DNA of 64,000 nucleotides from Mobilitalea torta (lineage in GTDB: Bacteria; Bacillota; Clostridia; Lachnospirales; Lachnospiraceae), in contig NZ_JBNPXH010000004.1 of NCBI RefSeq assembly GCF_050433395.1, positions 283,866 through 347,865 of the forward strand, in the 5' to 3' direction. This document shows, in pieces, positions 33,082-41,593 of the stretch. The notes below the pieces were generated by a model. That model worked only from the letters and a program-made list of their open reading frames with translations, was not told where the DNA came from and ran no database searches. Numbering within the stretch: the first letter of the stretch is position 1; each line of letters begins with the position of its first letter. The position numbers and the translations under genes were made by a program.

Positions 33082-34410
33082 TTACGGCCTGATACCCTCC
33101 TCAAAGGAATATACAACCTTGCCGGATACCAGAGTCGCAACAATCCTTCCCCTTACCTTCCGGCCATGGAAGGGCGTGTTCCTGCCTTTGGAATAAAACT
33201 TCTCCTTATCAATGCAATATTCTTCTCCGGGATCGGCAATCACCAGATCCGCCACCTTTCCCACATCGAGGCAGCCGCGGTCAAGTCCCAGCACTCTGGC
33301 GGGATTGGCGCTCATCTTCTCCACCATCTGGGCCGGACTGAGATATCCCGTCTCAACCAGCTCCGTCAGAACCAGGGGAAACGCGGTCTCCGAACCCACA
33401 ATACCAAAGGGCGCTTCCGCCATGGATCCGGACTTCTCTTCTGCGGAATGGGGAGCATGGTCTGTGGAGATCACATCAATGATCCCATCCCTCAGAGCCT
33501 CCTTCAACGCCTGCACATCCTCCGGACTGCGCAAAGGCGGATTCATCTTGTAATCTGAATCATCTCCGGGAATGTCCTGATCGGACAAAACAAAATGATG
33601 AGGACAAACCTCCCCGGTTACCCGCAGGCCGTCCTTCTTGGCAAGCCCCAGCATCCTGGCACTGTCCCTGGTGGAGATATGGCACAGGTGAAGCTGTGCT
33701 CCGCTCTCCTTCGCCATGAGAATATCCCTTGCCGTTATGATATCCTCCACGGCATTGCAGATTCCCGGCAGGCCCAGTTCTTCCGCCTTACGGCCCGCGT
33801 TAACGGCTCCCTTTCCTGCCAGCTCCTTGTCCTCGCAATGGGCAAAGATCGGCATCCCGTGGCGGGCGGCCTGCCGCATGGCTTCCATGTACAAAGCGCT
33901 GTTCATCACCGATTTCCCGTCCTCACTTAAGGCCACCGCTCCCGCCGCCTTAAGCTCTCCGATGGATACCAGCTCCTTCCCCGCCTGCCCCAGAGTGACC
34001 GCGCCTACGGGAAGAATATTAACCACCGCTTCCTGCTCCGCCTTCGACCGGATCCGCTCTATCATTGCGCCGCTGTCTGCCGCCGGGCTGGTATTGGGCA
34101 TGGGGCAGATGGTAGTATAACCGCCTGCCGCAGCAGCCATGGCACCGGTGGCTATGGTTTCCTTGTATTCAAAACCAGGCTCCCGAAGATGGACATGCAG
34201 ATCGATAAAACCCGGCATCACATAACAGCCGCCGGCATCAATCACGGTCAATTCTTCCTCCGAAGCCACTTCTTCCCCCTGTGTCAGCTCTTTGGGAGGA
34301 ATCTGTTTCTCCACTCTGCTTATGAATTCGCCGTCAATGAGAATATCATAAGCTCCTTCCCGGCCCGCCGCCGGGTCAATCAGATAACCATTCTTTATTA
34401 ATGTACGCAT
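33082..34410 (-). CDS. pyrC: Dihydroorotase
   Basis: This zinc amidohydrolase cyclises carbamoyl aspartate to dihydroorotate. The 442-residue class I type protein has the metal motif FIDLHVHLREPGFEYKET, metal-ligand His in IFAHCEDKEL and LHLCHISTRDSA, and the catalytic Asp in DVISTDHAPHS. The ATG at 34410 has AAGGAG five bases upstream; the longer frame to 34482 has no site and overlaps the Nudix gene. Confidence 0.96.
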   Translation of the reverse strand: MRTLIKNGYLIDPAAGREGAYDILIDGEFISRVEKQIPPKELTQGEEVASEEELTVIDAGGCYVMPGFIDLHVHLREPGFEYKETIATGAMAAAAGGYTTICPMPNTSPAADSGAMIERIRSKAEQEAVVNILPVGAVTLGQAGKELVSIGELKAAGAVALSEDGKSVMNSALYMEAMRQAARHGMPIFAHCEDKELAGKGAVNAGRKAEELGLPGICNAVEDIITARDILMAKESGAQLHLCHISTRDSARMLGLAKKDGLRVTGEVCPHHFVLSDQDIPGDDSDYKMNPPLRSPEDVQALKEALRDGIIDVISTDHAPHSAEEKSGSMAEAPFGIVGSETAFPLVLTELVETGYLSPAQMVEKMSANPARVLGLDRGCLDVGKVADLVIADPGEEYCIDKEKFYSKGRNTPFHGRKVRGRIVATLVSGKVVYSFEEGIRP

Positions 34411-34420
34411 GGCAACTCCT

Positions 34421-34813
34421 TTATAATTCCGCGGCCTCCACATCATCCAATATCCTGCGGTCAATATAATTCTCCAACTCATACTTTGTAATCCATCTGG
34501 CGTCCGTCAGCTCCTCCGACAGGATGATATCGTCAAAGCCCACCTGGCAGAGATAGCTGATTCCGATATTAAATATATCTCCGGTGGTAAAGGTCCAGGT
34601 ATAGAGAATGCGCTCCACGGCTGCGGTCAGTCCCGTCTGCTCGCTGATGCAGCGCAGGACCGCCTTATCCGGAGCCTCACCGAACTCAATAACACCATCA
34701 ATAAACCCCCATTGAAAGGGTTCCACCAGACGATCATCAAACCATCTTTTTACCACCAGATATTTGTCCTCATACTGAACAATACCCTTTACCAATATTC
34801 TGTACTTTTCCAT
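34421..34813 (-). CDS. Nudix-fold protein with degenerate Nudix box
   Basis: This 130-residue protein has the Nudix fold, with the box starting at Gly40 (GVIEFGEAPDKAVLRCISEQ). The consensus GX5EX7REUXEEXGU is only partly kept: Glu46, Arg54 and Glu58 are present, but the Glu after Arg is Cys55 and the last Glu is Gln59. Loss of these metal ligands suggests weak or no pyrophosphatase activity. The N-terminal RILVKGIVQYEDKYLVVKR and the WGFIDG segment are otherwise typical. It lies 10 bases before pyrC and 39 after the DUF815 gene, so it is probably co-transcribed. Confidence 0.82.
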   Translation of the reverse strand: MEKYRILVKGIVQYEDKYLVVKRWFDDRLVEPFQWGFIDGVIEFGEAPDKAVLRCISEQTGLTAAVERILYTWTFTTGDIFNIGISYLCQVGFDDIILSEELTDARWITKYELENYIDRRILDDVEAAEL

Positions 34814-34852
34814 ACCGCATCTCCTTTCAGATCGAACTTTCTTCTTTGGTTT

Positions 34853-36187
34853 TTACATCACCGTACCTGGTTTCCCTGCCAGATAATGAATAAATTGCTG
34901 CGCTGTACGCCCTGACATCCCGCCATGGGACAGCTCCCAGCGGTTGGCCTCCAGCAGCAATTCCTCCTGGGACAGGGAAATCCCCTGGCGTTTGGCCAGC
35001 TCCAGGACAATCTGCTGGAATTCCTTCTTACCGGGTGCCGAGAAATTAATGGTAATACCGAACCGCGCCACCAGGGAAAGCTTCTCCTGCATGGTATCGG
35101 AGCGGTGCAGCTCCTCCGTAACCTCCATGTCGGAGCGGTCGCTCCAGGTCTCGCGGATCAGATGCCTCCGGTTGGAAGTGGCATAGATCAGCACATTATC
35201 CGGCTTGATCTCCAGCCCTCCCTCAATGACCGCCTTCAAGTACTTATATTCTATCTCAAATTCTTCAAAAGACAGATCATCCATATAAATTATGAATTTG
35301 TAATTCCGGTTCTTCACCATGGCAATTACTTCGGACAGATCCTCAAACTGGTGCTTATAAATCTCAATAATTCTAAGGCCCTGCAAATAATATTCGTTGA
35401 GAAGCGCTTTTACCGAGGTGGATTTGCCGGTTCCGCTGTCTCCGAAGAGAAGAACATTGTTCGCCTTTCTTCCCTCGATAAATGCCCTGGTATTGTCCGT
35501 TAATTTCTTCTTCTGAAGCTCATACCCCACCAGATCCTTCAACCAGACCTCCTGGGTGTTGGTGATGGGCACCAGTTCCAGCTCTCCTTCCGGCTTCTTG
35601 ATACGAAAGGCTTTATTGAGGCCGAACATCCCCACACCATAATCCCGGTAAAAATCCGTCACACAGGTAAATACTTCGTTCTCATCCCCTGCCTGCTCAA
35701 TCCGGCTGCTTAATATCTGAACCTTTTCGCTGACACTTTTATTATATCTGCTGCTGTTTTTTTCAATGGCATGGTAGTTCGCAAGAATGGAAAAGCAGTT
35801 AATCCCCAGCTCTCTCTCCAGGGGCAGGAAATCATAATCAAACAGTGCCTTGAAGATTCCGAAATCATTTCTGGCAAACTGATTCACGGAACCTTCCTTC
35901 GCCCCTGTCTTCTCGCAGGTCAGACTGAAGGGATTCTCCGCCGTGACCAGCAAATAGGCCAGATAATTATGCCAGAGATTGTGATTGAAGCCATAATCGG
36001 TGGCCAATTGCAGCAGCTGATGGATCAGCTCATAGATTCGGGATATCAGGCTCTCCTTCTCTTCTTCCGTCAGTCCCTGCTCCCGGTTCCTGCTGTCAAA
36101 CTCCTGTATCAGCCCGGACAGCTGATACAGAAAGCCCTTTCGATCCAGATTTGTATATATGATAAGCTTCGATATAAGACGATACAC
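34853..36187 (-). CDS. DUF815 family AAA-type ATPase
   Basis: This is a predicted soluble P-loop ATPase of the DUF815 family, whose role is not established. The N-terminal half (about 1-210) is helical. Walker A is LLFGDSGTGKSTSVKALL and Walker B is KFIIYMDDLSFEEFE, followed by a sensor-like LIYATSNRRHL. The start is assigned to GTG at 36187, which has GGAGG six bases upstream; this gives 444 residues. An open frame continues to 36268 inside argS without a ribosome site. It follows argS by 52 bases. Confidence 0.85.
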   Translation of the reverse strand: MYRLISKLIIYTNLDRKGFLYQLSGLIQEFDSRNREQGLTEEEKESLISRIYELIHQLLQLATDYGFNHNLWHNYLAYLLVTAENPFSLTCEKTGAKEGSVNQFARNDFGIFKALFDYDFLPLERELGINCFSILANYHAIEKNSSRYNKSVSEKVQILSSRIEQAGDENEVFTCVTDFYRDYGVGMFGLNKAFRIKKPEGELELVPITNTQEVWLKDLVGYELQKKKLTDNTRAFIEGRKANNVLLFGDSGTGKSTSVKALLNEYYLQGLRIIEIYKHQFEDLSEVIAMVKNRNYKFIIYMDDLSFEEFEIEYKYLKAVIEGGLEIKPDNVLIYATSNRRHLIRETWSDRSDMEVTEELHRSDTMQEKLSLVARFGITINFSAPGKKEFQQIVLELAKRQGISLSQEELLLEANRWELSHGGMSGRTAQQFIHYLAGKPGTVM

Positions 36188-36239
36188 GCTTTGCCTCCAT
36201 GTCTGCGCATTCCACCGCGCATGCGTACTTTGTACGCTT

Positions 36240-38006
36240 TTACATTCTCTCCGGGGCCTCAAAGCCAAGGAGATCTATGCAGGTTGTTAATATATCCTGT
36301 ACCATAGTAATTAATGCAATCCAGGAGGACTGTCTCTGCTTATCCTCCTCGGCAATGATCTTCGTATCATGATAGAAAGTGTTAAAGGCATTGGCCAAAT
36401 CATAGATATAGGCACAAATCCGGTGAGGTGCCAGCTCCTGATAAGCCGTCCGGATCATTTCCGTGAATTTGGTCAGCTCCAGCATCAGCCCCTGCTCACT
36501 GGCTGAAACAGCCGGAAGCAAATCAAGGGCTGCCGCCCCCGGATTGCTTTCCCGGTATTTTGCCAGGATGGACTTAATCCGGACAATGGTATAGAGAATA
36601 TAGGGTCCGGTATCTCCCTCAAAGCTGGTAAAGCGTTCCACATCAAAGACATAATCCTTGGATATCTGATTGGACAGATCACCGTATTTCAATGCCGCCA
36701 GACCTACCTGGGAAGCCACCCTGCGGGCCTCTTCCTCCTCCATGCTCCTGTTCTCCATGATCTTGCGGTAGACTTCCTCCGTCACACTGTTAATGAGATA
36801 TTCCAGGCGCATCACTCCGCCTTCCCTGGTCTTAAAGGGCTTCCCGTCCTTCCCGTTCATCGTTCCGAAACCGATGAAATCCAGCCGGGTATCCTCCTTC
36901 ACCAGCTTTGTCTTCCTTGCGCAGCGGAATACGATCTCAAAGTTCAGCTCCTGCCTCTTGTCCACCACGTAGATGATCTGATCCGGTGCAAAGAGCTTCA
37001 TCCGTTCCACAATGGTGGCAAGATCCGTCGTATTGTAAAGAGCGGCGCCGTCCGTCTTCAAGATCATGCACGGAGGAACCTCCTTCGTATCCGTCTCTTC
37101 CTTGACGTCCACCACCAGCGCTCCCTCGCTGATTCTGGTATAATTATTCCCCTTAAAATATTCAATCATCTCCGGGATATAGGGCTGCGCATCGCTTTCC
37201 TTCTTCCACAGATCAAAGGACACCTTGAGAGTCTCATATATTTTCTGAAGATCGGTAACAGATACCTGCAGAATGTGATTCCACAGGGCGGTATATCCCC
37301 TGTGCCCATTTTGCAGATGATAGGTTATCGTCTTAGCCTCTTCCCTGAAATCAGGGTTGCTCTTGGAATACTCACTGGCGGCAGGATAGATTTCCTCCAG
37401 CTCCGATATGTTAAAGGGAGCTTCTGCCGGGTATTCACCGGTATAACTGTCATCAAAATACACCAGCTGGGGCTGACGCCTCTTCACCTCTGCAATGATA
37501 AGGCCCATCTGGGTTCCCCAATCTCCAAGATGCGCGTCTCCGATCACCGTATGACCTACATAGCGCAGCAGCTTCTTAAGGCTTTCCCCAATGATAGCGG
37601 AGCGCATATGCCCTACGTGCAGGGGCTTTGCGATATTGGGTCCGCCATAATCGATGACCACTGTTCTGGGCTGAGGATCCTTCTCCACTCCGTAGCGCTC
37701 CTCGCTCTTCATGCGGTTTAAATATTTTGCAAGATATTCTTCCTTCAGATTAATATTGATAAAGCCCGGCATAATTGCCACAGCCTCCTTAATCATCCGG
37801 CTGTTTTGTAATACCTCGGCAATCTCCTGGGCAATCTTGATGGGAGCCATTTTATACTGCTTTGCAGCTGCCAGAGCTCCATTGCATTGATACTGGCATA
37901 AATCGGGACGGTTGGAAAGAGTGACGGCGCCAAACTTCTCCTCATAGCCTTTTTCTGCAAAGGCCTCCCTCATTTCCGCCGATAATAATTCAATCATAGT
38001 CTTCAT
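36240..38006 (-). CDS. argS: Arginine--tRNA ligase
   Basis: This class I synthetase charges tRNA-Arg. The 588-residue protein has the HIGH-type motif KPLHVGHMRSAIIGESL near residue 130, a KMSKS-equivalent region GTMNGKDGKPFKTREGG, and the C-terminal DALR anticodon domain ending in LTTCIDLLGFEAPERM. GAGGAAAGG lies about 13 bases before the ATG. A GCGTAC/GTACGC hairpin follows its stop. Confidence 0.96.
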   Translation of the reverse strand: MKTMIELLSAEMREAFAEKGYEEKFGAVTLSNRPDLCQYQCNGALAAAKQYKMAPIKIAQEIAEVLQNSRMIKEAVAIMPGFININLKEEYLAKYLNRMKSEERYGVEKDPQPRTVVIDYGGPNIAKPLHVGHMRSAIIGESLKKLLRYVGHTVIGDAHLGDWGTQMGLIIAEVKRRQPQLVYFDDSYTGEYPAEAPFNISELEEIYPAASEYSKSNPDFREEAKTITYHLQNGHRGYTALWNHILQVSVTDLQKIYETLKVSFDLWKKESDAQPYIPEMIEYFKGNNYTRISEGALVVDVKEETDTKEVPPCMILKTDGAALYNTTDLATIVERMKLFAPDQIIYVVDKRQELNFEIVFRCARKTKLVKEDTRLDFIGFGTMNGKDGKPFKTREGGVMRLEYLINSVTEEVYRKIMENRSMEEEEARRVASQVGLAALKYGDLSNQISKDYVFDVERFTSFEGDTGPYILYTIVRIKSILAKYRESNPGAAALDLLPAVSASEQGLMLELTKFTEMIRTAYQELAPHRICAYIYDLANAFNTFYHDTKIIAEEDKQRQSSWIALITMVQDILTTCIDLLGFEAPERM

Positions 38007-38358
38007 GTTTATACACGCGCCTTTCCTCAGTTCATTTCTTAATTAATCATTACTTTATCATAGTTATTTAAAATTGTCATCATGAAAGAAGAAATTTTTA
38101 CAAGCCCTCCTTCCCTACCCCGTCTTAACTAACTGACATTGCCGTCTGAACTGTTATAATGTTTTTTCAATTTTTACTCAAATTATGAATTATATACTAT
38201 ATTTTTTATTTAATTTGTTGTATATTGGTATATAGTAGGTTGTAAAACATTCTTTTATTCGGGATTTTCAGACAGGATGCAAAGAGGGCTGCCTGTCACA
38301 TTTCTTCCCGGTATGGGAATGCCGGAAGTTTATTATAAATTATGAAAGGGGAAATATC
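38007..38358. other. Divergent intergenic region between argS and the CheX-like gene
   Basis: This 352-base AT-rich stretch has no supported gene. A weak plus-strand promoter candidate is TTTAAT with TATAGT 16 bases downstream (near 38208-38236). The leader that follows can form two hairpins, GACAGG/CCTGTC (about 38272-38299) and CCCGG/CCGG (about 38308-38328). An argS promoter is not clear; TATGAT near 38055 is a candidate -10. Confidence 0.5.
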
Positions 38359-39246
38359 ATGTTCGGACTATACTTATGCCACTACTTATTAGACAAGAAT
38401 AAGATTTCTCAATCACAATTTGACAGTCTGGTTCAGCAGCTTCACCAAACCAAAGCAAAATTGGGTCTTATCGCAGTATCTGAAAAGCTCCTCACTGCAA
38501 AGCAGGCGGAGGAAATCAATGAAATCCAGAAGAAGACAGACCGGCGCTTCGGTGACATCGCCATTGATAAGGGATATCTGGTGGCGGAGGAGGTAACCCA
38601 CCTGCTCAATCTCCAGGGCAATTCCTATCTCAGCTTTATACAGCTGGCGACGGAGCAGGGTATTCTGACCCGTCAGGAAATCGAAGCCTGTCTTGAAGAA
38701 TATCAGCAAGAGAACAATTACAGCAATTCCGACGTAGAAGCCTTGAAATCCGGTGATATCGACAGAATTATCGATGTATTTGTGGATTCGGGAATTCCTT
38801 TTACCGGGGAATGTGCCGCTCTGGCCATCCGCAACATCATCCGTTTCATCAACAGCGAGCTTCTGCTGAAAAAGGCGTACACGGCAAAGGAATACTCCTT
38901 CTCCGGATTGGCCTGCCAGCAGATGACCGGAGATCACAGTGTCTTCGTGGGACTTGCGGGAAGTGACAAGGCATTGCTTGAAATTGCCCGGCCCTTCGCT
39001 AAGGAAGACTTTACAGCCATGGATGAAGACGCCTTTGACTCCGTATGTGAATTTATTAACTGCACCAATGGCCTTTACGCTTCAAAGCTGAGTCAGGAGG
39101 AGATACAGATTGATATGACACCTCCCGGCTATTATCGGAATGGAACGCTCACCGCAGAAGGCGGCCTCTTCCTCGTACCCATTATGATCCGCGGCGAACA
39201 GGTAGAGCTTGCAGTAATTACTGATCATACCGTTTCCATAACCTAG
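38359..39246 (+). CDS. CheX/CheC-like chemotaxis phosphatase with N-terminal helical domain
   Basis: This 295-residue cytoplasmic protein has two parts. Residues 1-125 are helical, with repeated segments resembling short type II secretion N-domain helices (LLDKNKISQSQFDSLVQQL, DIAIDKGYLVAEEVTHLL, LATEQGILTRQEIEACLE). Residues 150-290 resemble CheX/CheC CheY-P phosphatases, with the D-x3-E-x2-N signature in DSVCEFINCTNGLYASKL followed by a Pro pair about 21 residues on. Its partner is probably the CheY-like receiver 54 bases downstream. GAAAGGGG precedes the ATG. Confidence 0.78.
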   Translation: MFGLYLCHYLLDKNKISQSQFDSLVQQLHQTKAKLGLIAVSEKLLTAKQAEEINEIQKKTDRRFGDIAIDKGYLVAEEVTHLLNLQGNSYLSFIQLATEQGILTRQEIEACLEEYQQENNYSNSDVEALKSGDIDRIIDVFVDSGIPFTGECAALAIRNIIRFINSELLLKKAYTAKEYSFSGLACQQMTGDHSVFVGLAGSDKALLEIARPFAKEDFTAMDEDAFDSVCEFINCTNGLYASKLSQEEIQIDMTPPGYYRNGTLTAEGGLFLVPIMIRGEQVELAVITDHTVSIT

Positions 39247-39300
39247 ATTGGTGCTGCGTCAGCAGCAGAGTATCAGTTAGCGAGAAAAAGGAGGATTATT

Positions 39301-39657
39301 ATGGCTAAAATACTAATTGTAGATGATTCAAGAACATCCCGGAAAATCTTAAGAGCTATTTTAGAAGAACACGGACATGAGGTGGTTGCCGAAGCTGTCG
39401 ACGGAAAGGACGGCCTGGCGAAATACATAGAGATCCGGCCGGAGCTTACTACCATGGATATTACCATGCCGGTGATGGATGGCTTGGAGGCCCTGAGAAA
39501 AATCAAGGAGCACGACCGGTCCGCCAGGGTTATTATGGTTACCGCAGCCGGCCAGAAGGGTAAGATGGTAGATGCGATAAAATACGGCGCTGCTGAATTT
39601 CTGACTAAACCCTATGAAGCAGCGCAGATTGTGGATATTATTAAGAAGGTTTTATAA
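39301..39657 (+). CDS. CheY-like single-domain response regulator
   Basis: This is a stand-alone receiver domain of 118 residues. The acidic pocket is Asp8-Asp9, the phosphorylation site is Asp53 (TTMDITMPVMDG), Thr81 is in MVTAAG, and Lys103 is in FLTKPYEA. AAGGAGG precedes the ATG. It follows the CheX-like gene and probably forms a phosphorylation/dephosphorylation pair with it. No CheA is encoded nearby. Confidence 0.93.
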   Translation: MAKILIVDDSRTSRKILRAILEEHGHEVVAEAVDGKDGLAKYIEIRPELTTMDITMPVMDGLEALRKIKEHDRSARVIMVTAAGQKGKMVDAIKYGAAEFLTKPYEAAQIVDIIKKVL

Positions 39658-39669
39658 ACCGGCTTTCTC

Positions 39670-39717
39670 AAACAACGAGCGACACGCCTTGCGTACCGCT
39701 CCTATGTTCAATAAAAA
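39670..39717 (-). repeat. Dispersed repeat D, copy 1
   Basis: About 48 bases are shared with 44362-44409 at roughly 85 percent identity. On the minus strand it directly follows the terminator T-run and can fold as GAGCG..ACGC/GCGT..CGCTC. Confidence 0.75.
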
Positions 39718-39767
39718 GAAACCAAGGGCCTCAAGGTTCCTTGGTTTCTTTTTATTAAACATAGGAG
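39699..39767. terminator. Long near-perfect palindrome, bidirectional terminator
   Basis: Arms of 29 bases (39699-39727 and 39739-39767) differ at one position and enclose an 11-base loop. Each strand has CTTTTTATT after the GC part. It separates the convergent CheY-like and PspC genes and its outer arm overlaps repeat D. Confidence 0.9.
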
Positions 39768-39779
39768 TGAAAGGTTTGC

Positions 39780-39968
39780 TTAGATCTGTACCGGCACAAT
39801 AATTGCTGCAATAATATACGCGATAATACCTGCACCTGCAAACAGGCACACGGCTGCCCACGCCAGACGGACGATCGTAGGATCCACATTGAAATACTCA
39901 GCAACTCCTCCGCATACTCCGCAAAGCATTTTATTGCTGGTTGACCGATATAATTTTTTCTGTTCCAT
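39780..39968 (-). CDS. PspC domain protein
   Basis: This is a small membrane protein of 62 residues made of a single PspC domain. The cytoplasmic part KKLYRSTSNKMLCGVCGGVA is followed by EYFNVDPTIVRLAWAAV and a hydrophobic segment LFAGAGIIAYIIAAIIVPV. PspC proteins take part in envelope stress responses in enteric bacteria; in Clostridia such short versions are common and less understood. AAGGAGG precedes the ATG. Confidence 0.92.
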   Translation of the reverse strand: MEQKKLYRSTSNKMLCGVCGGVAEYFNVDPTIVRLAWAAVCLFAGAGIIAYIIAAIIVPVQI

Positions 39969-40077
39969 AATACAACCTCCTTCCTTATAATATTATCATA
40001 TCTTTTTTCTAATTAAAATCAACTAAAATATTTCCATTTCAGTAAGGTCATGCAGAAAGATATTCTAGTAAAGCTTC

Positions 40078-40142
40078 ATACTATTATTCATTGCATAATA
40101 GTATTTATTAATTAGTATATTTGATATTAATAATACTATATA
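40078..40142. repeat. Overlapping AT-rich inverted repeats upstream of pspC
   Basis: ATACTATTAT (40078-40087) and ATAATAGTAT (40095-40104) form a perfect 10-bp dyad. The right arm can instead pair with a third segment ending at AATACTAT (to about 40140). The site is 110 bases upstream of pspC and may be an operator cluster. Confidence 0.5.
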
Positions 40143-40187
40143 TCATACGCTATTATATGTCAATCTTTATTTTAATATATCACCGGT

Positions 40188-41579
40188 TTATTCCTTCGGC
40201 AAGTATACCCGGAAGGTGCTTCCCTTCCCTGGCTCGCTTTCCGCCTCTACTCTGCCGCCATGTGCCTGCACGATTGACTGTACAATGGTTAATCCGATTC
40301 CCGTGCCTCCGGTCATGCGGTTGCGGGATTTATCCGCCCGGTAAAACCGTTCAAAGATATAGGGCAGCTCTTCCTTCGGAATTCCGATTCCATTGTCGGT
40401 AACAGAAAATCCGGCAATATCCTGCTGTTCAAGGAGCTCGACCGTGATCTTGCCTCCCGTCCCGGAGTATTTTATCGCATTGCCGAGAAGATTAACCGCC
40501 ACCTGTTTGATACGGCTGACATCCGCCATTAATTCAATACGGGGTCCCTGCACCGTCACTTGGAGCTCCTTATGGAGAAGCTCTGCTTCAAAGGAGGCCA
40601 CGGTCTGCTCAATCACCGTCCTCAGCTCCATTTTCTTTTTGTCCGGATTTAGATTATCCTTCTCCAGACTGGCCAGGTTCTCCAGATCCCCCACCAGATT
40701 GCCGACCCGTACCACCTCATCATAGCAGCTTTGGAGACGCTCCGGAGTAGCCTCCCAAAATCCTTCTGTCATGGCCTCCAGATGGGATTGCAATATAGTA
40801 ATCGGCGTACGCAGTTCGTGGGCCACATCCTCTGTCAGCTGTTTACGAAGCTTTTCCAGGGTTTCCAGGGACTCTGCCAGATGATTAACAGAGGATATCA
40901 GCAAATGAAGCTCCCTGGTATCGCTCTTCTCTTCCAGGCGCACCTCATATCTGCCTCCCGCGATCTCCCCGGCAGCTTCCACTGTCTTTAATATGGGACG
41001 ACTGATGCGTTTAGCCAGAAGATGTCCCACCAACAGGGACACCAGCAAGGAGATCCCTCCCACACCCAGCAATATCTTGTTGAGGGAGTACAGGAATTTG
41101 AATTCATTTTCATTTAAAAAGAAAGGGCCGAAATAGCTGATGCTCACACTTCCCACCGCCATCTCGCCCTGCTCCAGCTCATAGGACACAGAGGTGAATT
41201 CGCCGTCCAACTGGGGATACTCAATTCTCATCCGGTCCGATATCTCCCCCATAATCTGATTGCACAGCCCCATATCATGAGCCTGCGCATCCCATAAGGT
41301 CTTTCCCTGCTGATCGTATATCTTGATAATGTAGCCTTCGTACAGGGAAAACATGCCGATGGCATGAACATAGTCCATGTTCCACTGGCCGGTGGATGCA
41401 TCATACTGCTGGCTGATGCTTGAGGTTATGATATGGGCCTTCAGCTCCTGCTGCCTGCTGATATAATCGGTGAACCGCCTGTTTATCAAAGCATTGGCTA
41501 AAAGACTGATGATTCCCACCGTAATCAGAACAAGAATCAGGATTGCGGAGGATACATTGGATTTTAAGCTACGTTTCAT
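40188..41579 (-). CDS. Sensor histidine kinase
   Basis: This is a membrane histidine kinase of 463 residues. TM1 (SAILILVLITVGIISLLANAL) and TM2 (ILLGVGGISLLVSLLVGHLL) flank an extracellular sensor of about 130 residues. A HAMP domain, the H-box EDVAHELRTPITILQSHLEA and ATPase motifs (LLGNAIKYS, VTDNGIGIPKEELPYIFERF, GGTGIGLTIVQSI) follow. It is 14 bases downstream of its response regulator and in the same operon as the DUF2318 and HMA/TauE genes, so it may sense metal or redox stress. Confidence 0.95.
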   Translation of the reverse strand: MKRSLKSNVSSAILILVLITVGIISLLANALINRRFTDYISRQQELKAHIITSSISQQYDASTGQWNMDYVHAIGMFSLYEGYIIKIYDQQGKTLWDAQAHDMGLCNQIMGEISDRMRIEYPQLDGEFTSVSYELEQGEMAVGSVSISYFGPFFLNENEFKFLYSLNKILLGVGGISLLVSLLVGHLLAKRISRPILKTVEAAGEIAGGRYEVRLEEKSDTRELHLLISSVNHLAESLETLEKLRKQLTEDVAHELRTPITILQSHLEAMTEGFWEATPERLQSCYDEVVRVGNLVGDLENLASLEKDNLNPDKKKMELRTVIEQTVASFEAELLHKELQVTVQGPRIELMADVSRIKQVAVNLLGNAIKYSGTGGKITVELLEQQDIAGFSVTDNGIGIPKEELPYIFERFYRADKSRNRMTGGTGIGLTIVQSIVQAHGGRVEAESEPGKGSTFRVYLPKE

Positions 41580-41593
41580 GCGGACCTCCCTGT

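Noticed and set aside
38270..38345. Possible cyclic di-GMP riboswitch upstream of the CheX-like gene
   Set aside because: A GATGCAAAG stretch and two hairpins recall the GEMM-I aptamer, but the conserved tetraloop-receptor parts and the second helix sequence are missing, so I do not call it.
39652..39861. Open frames around 39614-39861 and 44272-44454 with a shared peptide
   Set aside because: The shared residues come from the 48-base non-coding repeat and a terminator, not from a conserved gene.
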